Shown in pieces: positions 1 to 4,723 of a DNA stretch of 6,267 nucleotides (within the stretch, counting starts at the first letter, position 1; every line of letters starts with the position of its first letter). The DNA comes from a bacterium (GTDB lineage Bacteria; Verrucomicrobiota; Verrucomicrobiae; Limisphaerales; J093): contig JAKCAB010000881.1 in NCBI GenBank assembly GCA_021839785.1, forward strand, positions 1-6,267, written 5' to 3'. The notes under the pieces were generated by a model. It was not told the origin of the DNA and made no database searches. It saw only the letters and a program-made list of their open reading frames with translations. Position numbers and translations under genes: made by a program.

Positions 1-2
1 CG

Positions 3-218
3 GCCTTTTGGGCGGATGCGCGCATCGACCTGCGCTTGATGGAGTCCGCGGTGGCGGCCAGCGCGGAAACGAATGAGTCGGTCACGATCACGTTGCGCAT
101 GGACCCGCGCATGTTGGCGAAGATCAAACGGCTCGCGCGGTCGCGTTACTTGAATTACCAGAGCATGATCAAACAGTGGCTGAGCGAACGGATGGAACAG
201 GAACAGCGCGAGCGCTGA
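3..218 (+). CDS. CopG-family (ribbon-helix-helix) antitoxin, 5'-truncated by the window edge
   Basis: The reading frame is open from the left edge to the TGA at 216-218, giving 71 visible residues; the true start lies upstream. A TTG at 36 and an ATG at 39 are in frame, but a start there would drop the N-terminal FWADARIDLRL stretch, which resembles the FW-D-T-H-D region of CopG-type antitoxins. The C-terminal half reads as a ribbon-helix-helix domain: strand VTITLRM, helix A DPRMLAKIKRLARSRY, turn LNYQS, and helix B MIKQWLSERMEQEQ. In this family the protein dimerises, binds its own operator and neutralises a toxin, often BrnT-like, encoded next to it. No toxin gene follows here, so any partner should lie upstream, outside the window. 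The gene ends 35 bp before the pseudopilin genes, on the same strand, and probably has nothing to do with them functionally. The RHH fold is fairly secure; the antitoxin role is inferred from family resemblance. Confidence 0.72.
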   Translation, partial: AFWADARIDLRLMESAVAASAETNESVTITLRMDPRMLAKIKRLARSRYLNYQSMIKQWLSERMEQEQRER

Positions 219-253
219 GCCCGGATGACCAGAAACCATTGAACCTGTCGAAC

Positions 254-994
254 ATGAGCACAGCGGCACAGACAACTCGGAGCCAGCCCAAGGCCGGTAC
301 GCACGGAAGGCGTCCCGGCGGCGGTTTCACGCTGATCGAACTGCTCACGGTGATCTCGATCATTGCCCTGCTGGCCGCCATCGGCGCCAGCATGGCGGGC
401 GTGGCCAGCCGGAAGGCGACGGAATCCAAGTTGCGCAGCGAGCGCGACAAGCTGGTGACTGCCATCGAGAGTTACCGCGCGGATTTCAACCAGTACCCGC
501 CCGACAACGCCCAGAACGGCGTGAACGTGAACCCCGTCATCAACCAACTTTACTATGAGCTGACGGGCACCGTGGCCACCAACCAGGGCCGGGTGTACCT
601 CAGCGGCGACGCCGGGGAGCGCCTGACCGAGACCGCGATCAAGACCGCCTTTCACGGCGCCGGCGGCTTTGTGAACGCGGCGGCCCACCCGGAGAAGCCG
701 AAGAACTACCTCCGCGGTCTCAAGCCAACTCAAATAAAGGACATCGATCTGCCGGGCGGCATCGAGATCGAGTTGCTGGTAGCGCCAGCGCCCTGGCCCC
801 GCAAATGGCAGAACCTGGCTCCGCTGCGCGGGTTGAGCACGGATTGGCGGGTGCTGGAGATCAACCCTTGGAATTACGTGTCCACCAAACCCACGAACAA
901 CCCGGCTTCGTTCGACCTTTGGGCGGTCTGGGCCACCGGCCGCGTCGTCAATGGCACCAACGAATACCGGTTCTTCGGCAACTGGAAGGAGTAG
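254..994 (+). CDS. GspG-like pseudopilin with a divergent C-terminal signature (first of a tandem pair)
   Basis: This encodes a 246-residue prepilin-type protein. It has a 24-residue basic leader ending RRPGGG, then the processing site G24|F25 and the helix FTLIELLTVISIIALLAAIGASMAGVAS, with Glu at +5 (E29). A charged amphipathic helix follows (RKATESKLRSERDKLVTAIESYRADF), then NQYPPDN, the usual GspG/PulG pattern. Where the GspG family has DPWGNPY, this protein has INPWNYV (residues 203-209). The block SFDLWAVWATG (219-229) matches the position of the DxWSxGxDG block, and the protein ends GNWKE. After cleavage it should sit in the inner membrane and assemble into a pseudopilus. The ATG at 254 was chosen because it gives a normal leader. 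An in-frame GTG at 176 would overlap the antitoxin gene by 43 bp and give a 50-residue leader. No clear Shine-Dalgarno precedes 254. At 246 residues it is longer than classical GspG (about 140-150). The pilin class is certain; assignment to GspG rather than another pilin type is likely. Confidence 0.87.
   Translation: MSTAAQTTRSQPKAGTHGRRPGGGFTLIELLTVISIIALLAAIGASMAGVASRKATESKLRSERDKLVTAIESYRADFNQYPPDNAQNGVNVNPVINQLYYELTGTVATNQGRVYLSGDAGERLTETAIKTAFHGAGGFVNAAAHPEKPKNYLRGLKPTQIKDIDLPGGIEIELLVAPAPWPRKWQNLAPLRGLSTDWRVLEINPWNYVSTKPTNNPASFDLWAVWATGRVVNGTNEYRFFGNWKE
986..991 (+). promoter_or_regulatory. Shine-Dalgarno-like AAGGAG for the possible small ORF at 998
   Basis: AAGGAG lies six bases before the ATG at 998, which is ideal spacing, and is the best ribosome-binding-site match seen in the window. 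It overlaps the last codons of the preceding pseudopilin gene (Trp-Lys-Glu-stop), so it may simply be coding sequence that resembles a ribosome-binding site. It is recorded because it is the main support for translation of the small ORF. Confidence 0.4.
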
Positions 995-997
995 GTC

Positions 998-1201
998 ATG
1001 GCAAAAACCAGAGTCCATCCGCCTGGCTGGCGACGGCTGCCCGTGCATTGGGTGGCCACGCGCTGGCCGGTGCCGCTCCATCAAGGCGCCGCCCACTGCC
1101 CCCGTTGGCTGCGCGGCGCGCCGGCGATTATCTGGGCCGGCTTGACTTCGTCCGGCTCTTCGGGCACACGCGAACGCCTTAAACCACTTTTGAGACCATG
1201 A
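998..1201 (+). CDS. Possible 67-residue small protein in the spacer between the two GspG-like genes
   Basis: I do not recognise this protein. The ATG at 998 starts three bases after the previous stop codon and is preceded by a well-spaced AAGGAG. The frame closes with a TGA at 1199-1201 that overlaps the next gene's ATG (1198-1200), the same 4-base ATGA arrangement found at three later junctions. The product is basic, with five Trp (residues 11, 18, 23, 37, 46), several Pro, and one weakly hydrophobic stretch (GAPAIIWAGL) too short to be a confident membrane segment. It has no pilin leader. Against it being real: it uses AGA, CGA and CCA codons that look uncommon in the neighbouring genes, its GC at third positions is no better than that of the overlapping frame ending near 1182, and the composition looks like translated noncoding GC-rich DNA. 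The rest of the 203-bp spacer shows nothing else convincing. It may be a small coupled gene or just a leader region for the next gene. Confidence 0.3.
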   Translation: MAKTRVHPPGWRRLPVHWVATRWPVPLHQGAAHCPRWLRGAPAIIWAGLTSSGSSGTRERLKPLLRP

Positions 1202-2061
1202 AACGAGTCCCACTCCACGCCCGCCGGGGCCACGCCGGCTTTACGCTGATCGAGCTGTTGACCGTCATCGCCATCATCGGCGTGCTGGCGGGGATGATCC
1301 TGCCGGCGCTGTCCATCGCCAAGACCAAGGCCAGGATCGCGCTGGCGAAAAAGGACATGACCGTGATCATCGGCGCGGTCAAGGCCTACCAGGCCACTTA
1401 CACGCGCTTGCCGGCCTTCAAACGGACCCGCGACTCCATCACCGCCACCTGCCCGGATTTCACTTATGGCACTGTCGCGAATTCGGGTCCGAGCGCCTTG
1501 CCCACGCTGCTGGACGGCCGGGGCCGGTCGCTCCTTCCCATTGGCAACACGGGCAACACCGGTGGCTGGCAGGCGAACAACTCCGAACTGGTCGCCATCC
1601 TGCGCGACATGGAACGTTTCGGTGACGGGCGGCTGACTGTGAATAGCGGGCACAGCCTGAATCCGCAGAAGCAGAATTTCCTCGATGACTTCAAGGATAA
1701 AAACTACGCGCGCCCGCCGGGGCCGGGTCGGCCGGCCGTTTATGCCGGCGGGGGCGTGGGACCGGATGGCGTGCTCCGCGATCCGTGGGGCAATCCGTAC
1801 ATCATCACGCTGGACTTGAACTTCGATGGCCATTGCCGCGATGCCTTTTACCGGATGGCGAGTGTCTCGATGCAGAACGGCGACCTGGGCTTCTTCGGGC
1901 TTCGGCGCAATGCCGCCGCGGAGAGCGGCGACACCGGCGCGAACCGGTTCGAGGTGCAGAGTGACGTAGTCGTGTGGTCGCTCGGGCCGGACGGCGCGGC
2001 GGACGTGAACACCAAGGCCAACGCGGGCCTGAACAAGGACAACATTTTGAGCTGGAAGTAA
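1198..2061 (+). CDS. GspG-like major-type pseudopilin with DPWGNPY signature
   Basis: This encodes a 287-residue prepilin-type protein. The short basic leader MKRVPLHARRGHAG is cleaved at G14|F15, with Glu at +5 (E19) and the hydrophobic helix FTLIELLTVIAIIGVLAGMILPALSIA. An amphipathic helix follows (AKTKARIALAKKDMTVIIGAVKAYQATYTRLP). The C-terminal part has the hallmark DPWGNPY (residues 195-201), then ITLDLNFDG with a DxNxDG calcium-loop-like element (206-211), and VWSLGPDG (259-266). It ends KDNILSWK, like the terminal region of GspG, whose C-terminal loop binds calcium. It is about twice the length of a classical GspG because of a roughly 130-residue middle section that includes NSELVAILRDMERF and LNPQKQNFLDDF. 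I recall these from large verrucomicrobial pseudopilins of this type. Cys85 and Cys213 could form a disulfide, but this is speculative. The expected role is the shaft subunit of an inner-membrane-anchored pseudopilus. The ATG at 1198 has little Shine-Dalgarno and overlaps the possible upstream small ORF by four bases. Confidence 0.92.
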   Translation: MKRVPLHARRGHAGFTLIELLTVIAIIGVLAGMILPALSIAKTKARIALAKKDMTVIIGAVKAYQATYTRLPAFKRTRDSITATCPDFTYGTVANSGPSALPTLLDGRGRSLLPIGNTGNTGGWQANNSELVAILRDMERFGDGRLTVNSGHSLNPQKQNFLDDFKDKNYARPPGPGRPAVYAGGGVGPDGVLRDPWGNPYIITLDLNFDGHCRDAFYRMASVSMQNGDLGFFGLRRNAAAESGDTGANRFEVQSDVVVWSLGPDGAADVNTKANAGLNKDNILSWK

Positions 2062-2079
2062 CGCTTCCGGCAAACGGCG

Positions 2080-2952
2080 ATGAAAACGAAGGCCCACGGC
2101 AACGCTCCCCGCGAATCTAGCACGGGTGCCGGTCTCGCCGTGCGATCGCGCGGGGCGTTCACGTTGCTGGAGATGCTGATCGTGATCGCCATCATCGGCA
2201 TGTTGGCGGCTTCCAGCGTGCCCGCCATTCGCGCGCTGACGCAGACCAACACCATCGCGGCCGGACATCGCCAGGTTCTGGACGACCTCGCGCTGGCGCG
2301 GCACCTGGCCATGAGCGGCCGGCGGGTGGTCTATGTGGTGCTCGTGCCGCCGACGATGGCGGACCAGTTCCGCCGGGTCAGCACCGACAACCTGCTCACG
2401 GCCAAGGAGCGCGATCTGGCCATGCGCCAGCTCACGAACCTGGTGTCCAGCCAATACACCGGCTACGCTTTGTTTACGCGGCGCACCGCCGGTGACCAGC
2501 CCGGCAGCGAGCACCCGCTGTATCTCACCGCTTGGAAACACCTCCCCGACGGGATGATTTTCGGCACGAACATCTTTGTGGACCTCGGCAAGGACTGGTT
2601 GACGGTGGCCAACAATCCCGCCGTCGCGAATCGCCCGCTGCCTTACGCCTGGTTTCCGTTTCCGTTCGAAAACAGCCCGGAAATCCGCCTGCCTTACGTC
2701 GCTTTCGATGCCCGCGGGCACATGTATTACGAGGGTGGGGTGCTGCCGGGACAGCCGGGCGAGTCGATCCCGCTGATGCGGGCGAGCGTGTTTTACCCGA
2801 AGGACAGCCGCGGCCAGTACGTCCTGACCAGCCGGCCGGACCTGGCCATTACCGAGCACAACGAGACCAATCGCATGAACGTGCGGGTGGACTGGTTGAC
2901 CGGCCGCGCGAAGGTCTTCAAACCGTGGGAACAAACGGCCGCCTGGAAATGA
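2080..2952 (+). CDS. GspH-like minor pseudopilin (resembles Verru_Chthon cassette protein D)
   Basis: This encodes a 290-residue prepilin-type protein. A 26-residue basic leader ends RSRGA, with probable cleavage A26|F27, Glu at +5 (E31), and the helix FTLLEMLIVIAIIGMLAASSVPAI. The next segment, NTIAAGHRQVLDDLALARHLAMSGRRVVYVVLVPP, has the GspH/FimT pattern: a helix ending in (L)ALARxxAMxxxR followed by a beta strand. The rest is probably a beta-rich minor-pilin domain, rich in Tyr and Pro, containing FDARGHMYYEGG and ending VFKPWEQTAAWK. GspH links the pseudopilus shaft to its tip complex in type II secretion. The gene starts 18 bp after the preceding stop, with no evident Shine-Dalgarno, and its TGA overlaps the next ATG by four bases. 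It is longer than classical GspH (about 170-200 residues). Pilin class is certain, the GspH-like type is well supported by the helix-to-strand motif and gene order, and the cassette-D name is from recalled resemblance. Confidence 0.87.
   Translation: MKTKAHGNAPRESSTGAGLAVRSRGAFTLLEMLIVIAIIGMLAASSVPAIRALTQTNTIAAGHRQVLDDLALARHLAMSGRRVVYVVLVPPTMADQFRRVSTDNLLTAKERDLAMRQLTNLVSSQYTGYALFTRRTAGDQPGSEHPLYLTAWKHLPDGMIFGTNIFVDLGKDWLTVANNPAVANRPLPYAWFPFPFENSPEIRLPYVAFDARGHMYYEGGVLPGQPGESIPLMRASVFYPKDSRGQYVLTSRPDLAITEHNETNRMNVRVDWLTGRAKVFKPWEQTAAWK
2949..2952 (+). other. ATGA stop/start overlap, GspH-like to GspI-like gene
   Basis: The TGA of the upstream gene (2950-2952) and the ATG of the downstream gene (2949-2951) share bases. 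Only a weak TGGAA lies immediately upstream, too close to act as a normal Shine-Dalgarno, so translation of the second gene probably depends on termination-reinitiation coupling. Confidence 0.8.
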
Positions 2953-3740
2953 AAATGTCCGCCTCATCCGCCGTTCGCCAGTCCGTTGCCGCGGGTTGCC
3001 GCCGGGTCGGACGCCCGCGCGAAGCCGCGTTCACGATGGTCGAGATCGCCATCTGCATCGGCGTGGTGGCGTTCGCCCTGGTGGCGATCATCGGCGTGCT
3101 GCCCACCGGCTTCGAGGTGCAGCAGAAGAACCGGGAAAACACGATCATCAACCAGGAGGGCAACTTCTGGCTGGAGGCCCTCCGCGGTGGTGCGCTCGGA
3201 CTGGACTATCTCACCAACAACGTGGACACGATCGCCATCCCGCCGACGCGTGTGTTGTCCACCACGAACGGAATTCGCAGCGGCCGCGACATCATCGGCC
3301 TGTTGACCCAGCCGGCGCGCGTGCAGGGCTTTCGCCTGCTACGGGTGCCGGTGACGGCTTACGTGCGCGCGCTCACCGGTCCCGCGGGCGAAAAGACGCC
3401 CAAGAACGACTTTGCGTTCACCTACCGCCTGACGGCCGAAGTGGTGCCGTACAGCGCCACGGCGCGGCCCGAAACGAACTGGCACGAAGCCGGCCTGCCC
3501 CTCGACTTGATGCTCTACCGCTCGAATCTGTGGGTGAAGAGCCAGGTGATGGCCACCACAACCTACGACCTGAGCCTGACGCTCGAATGGCCGGTGTACA
3601 CGGCCAGCAAGCAAATCCGGGTGGGGAACAACCGCAAGGTGTTCCGGGCCTTGGTCAACGGCGTGATCACCAGCACCAACGACAGCCGGTTGGGCGATAT
3701 GTACTGGCTGCGCTCCCTCGAATTTCTCAACCAGCCATGA
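2949..3740 (+). CDS. GspI/PilV-like minor pseudopilin (resembles Verru_Chthon cassette protein B)
   Basis: This encodes a 263-residue prepilin-type protein. The 27-residue leader ends RPREAA, with probable cleavage A27|F28, FTMVE with Glu at +5 (E32), and a hydrophobic helix AICIGVVAFALVAIIGVLPTGF. The helix continues as EVQQKNRENTIINQEGNFWLEALRGG. The pattern of an FALVAIIGVLPxG helix followed by a gap-free helical stretch is what I associate with PilV/GspI-type proteins and with cassette protein B of Verrucomicrobium and Chthoniobacter. The rest should be a beta-rich domain (LLRVPVTAYVRAL, FAFTYRLTAEVVPY, TYDLSLTLEWPVY). The frame stays open far upstream inside the preceding gene, but the ATG at 2949 is chosen because it gives a normal leader and a 4-base ATGA overlap with the preceding stop. 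A second ATG at 2955 would remove only two residues. In type II systems GspI nucleates the tip complex with J and K. The specific subtype is likely, but sequence conservation outside the N-terminus is low. Confidence 0.84.
   Translation: MKMSASSAVRQSVAAGCRRVGRPREAAFTMVEIAICIGVVAFALVAIIGVLPTGFEVQQKNRENTIINQEGNFWLEALRGGALGLDYLTNNVDTIAIPPTRVLSTTNGIRSGRDIIGLLTQPARVQGFRLLRVPVTAYVRALTGPAGEKTPKNDFAFTYRLTAEVVPYSATARPETNWHEAGLPLDLMLYRSNLWVKSQVMATTTYDLSLTLEWPVYTASKQIRVGNNRKVFRALVNGVITSTNDSRLGDMYWLRSLEFLNQP
3737..3740 (+). other. ATGA stop/start overlap, GspI-like to GspJ-like gene
   Basis: The preceding gene's TGA is at 3738-3740 and this gene's ATG is at 3737-3739. No purine-rich Shine-Dalgarno lies in the preceding 15 bases (it reads mostly CAACCAGCC), which again suggests coupled translation. 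Confidence 0.8.
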
Positions 3741-4723
3741 TGCTCGCGCCTTCCTCGCTTCGCCGTCGCCGCCTGCGCGCCTTCTCCTTGATGGAGCTGA
3801 TGCTCGCGGTGGGGATCATGGGCCTGATCGTGGCCGCGCTTTATACGGTGTTCGACCACACCCAGCGCGCGCTGCGGGCGAACGTCAACCAGACGGACGT
3901 GCTGGAAGGCGGGCGCTTTGCGATGGAACTGCTGGTCCAGGATCTCCGCGGGTTGTCCGCCGCCGGGCAAAGTCCGGAGACCAACTTTCTCTACTCGCTC
4001 AGCCCCGCGATCAACGTGGGCGCGCTGAGTCCGCTCAAGCCGGCGGATCTGTTGAAGCGGTATTACGAGAGCAACCAACCGAAAGACTTCAGCGCCTACC
4101 TGCCCACCGTGCAGCTCCTGGACGGCGGCAAGGGGTACCGCACGAACGTGCTCGAGGAGTTGTTCATCTTCTCCCGCACGGGCGTTCACTCGTCCGGCAC
4201 CGCTTACCGCGTCATCAACGTGGAAGACGGCGTTGGCACGCTGGCGCGGTACTCGTTCGAGCACGACAGCCGGATCATCACCCCCGGGCTGTTGAGCAGC
4301 AATGCGCTCGGTCAACTGGCGCGGAACTACGCCCAGTTGCTCGACGGCGTGGTGCATTTCCGCGTCCAGGCGTTCGATGCGCTGGGCTATCCCATGACCT
4401 GGACGAACCGCGACTGGTACGCGGGCACCAACACGCAGGCGAACCTCGCTTACGGCTACCGCTTGGGTCAGGATCTTCAACTCGACCCCGACGTGCGCCT
4501 CAAGACCGAGACGCTGACCGTGTTCCGTAGCAACGCGCTGCCGTCGGCGGTCGAACTGGAGGTCGGCGTGCTGGAGCCGGACACGCTGGCGCGGTTCCGC
4601 CAGTTGCCCAGCGGTTCCGTCTTCGCCGAACGTTTCCTGTCGAACCACGCCGGGCAGGTCCAGCTTTTCCGCCAGCGCGTGCCGATCTGGCAGGCCCCAC
4701 CCCTCCAGGCTGCCTCGCAATGA
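3737..4723 (+). CDS. GspJ-like minor pseudopilin (resembles Verru_Chthon cassette protein C)
   Basis: This encodes a 328-residue prepilin-type protein. The 15-residue, strongly basic leader (SLRRRRLRA) is cleaved probably at A15|F16, followed by FSLMELMLAVGIMGLIVAALYTVF with Glu at +5 (E20). The helix runs on as DHTQRALRANVNQTDVLEGGRFAMELLVQDLRGLS, the typical GspJ/PulJ pattern of a long helix ending in an aromatic/Met-Glu-x-L-x-x-D-L segment. Near the C-terminus, SNALPSAVELEVGVLEPDTLARF matches the LPxAVxLxL strand usual for GspJ. The middle contains ELFIFSRTG and VHFRVQAFDALGYPMTW, probably beta strands. It is longer than classical GspJ (about 200 residues), with extra sequence between the helix and the beta domain. 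The expected role is in the I-J-K tip of a pseudopilus. Two ATGs (3737 and 3740) are adjacent; the first gives the 4-base overlap with the preceding stop and is preferred. No Shine-Dalgarno is visible. Confidence 0.87.
   Translation: MMLAPSSLRRRRLRAFSLMELMLAVGIMGLIVAALYTVFDHTQRALRANVNQTDVLEGGRFAMELLVQDLRGLSAAGQSPETNFLYSLSPAINVGALSPLKPADLLKRYYESNQPKDFSAYLPTVQLLDGGKGYRTNVLEELFIFSRTGVHSSGTAYRVINVEDGVGTLARYSFEHDSRIITPGLLSSNALGQLARNYAQLLDGVVHFRVQAFDALGYPMTWTNRDWYAGTNTQANLAYGYRLGQDLQLDPDVRLKTETLTVFRSNALPSAVELEVGVLEPDTLARFRQLPSGSVFAERFLSNHAGQVQLFRQRVPIWQAPPLQAASQ
4720..4723 (+). other. ATGA stop/start overlap, GspJ-like to GspK-like gene
   Basis: The upstream TGA is at 4721-4723 and the downstream ATG at 4720-4722. 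This is the third 4-base overlap in a row, so the last four genes are almost certainly co-transcribed and probably translated in fixed proportion. Confidence 0.8.

Noticed and set aside
176..253. GTG at 176 as an earlier start for the first GspG-like gene
   Set aside because: It would overlap the antitoxin gene and make a 50-residue leader before the cleavage site; the ATG at 254 gives a normal prepilin leader.
1120..1141. GCCGGC / GCCGGC inverted repeat with a 10-base loop, a possible terminator or regulatory hairpin
   Set aside because: It is only a 6-bp stem with no following T-run, and GCCGGC is frequent in this GC-rich DNA, so chance is the simpler explanation.
805..1182. A 125-codon plus-strand frame spanning the end of the first GspG-like gene and the spacer
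   Set aside because: Its first half is out of frame within a secure gene, it has no ribosome-binding site, and the product shows no motif. Its spacer part scores about as well as the small ORF on third-position GC, which is one reason the small ORF gets low confidence.
1543..1560. Two tandem copies of a 9-base unit (GGCAACAC plus one base)
   Set aside because: It simply encodes Gly-Asn-Thr twice inside the GspG-like gene, and two copies are too few to call a repeat array.
1081..2967. A 628-codon open frame on the minus strand opposite the GspG- and GspH-like genes
   Set aside because: It lies antisense to two genes with clear pilin signatures. Its product is a low-complexity mix of Arg, Ala, His, Gly and Val with no recognisable domain, as expected from GC-rich coding DNA read backwards.
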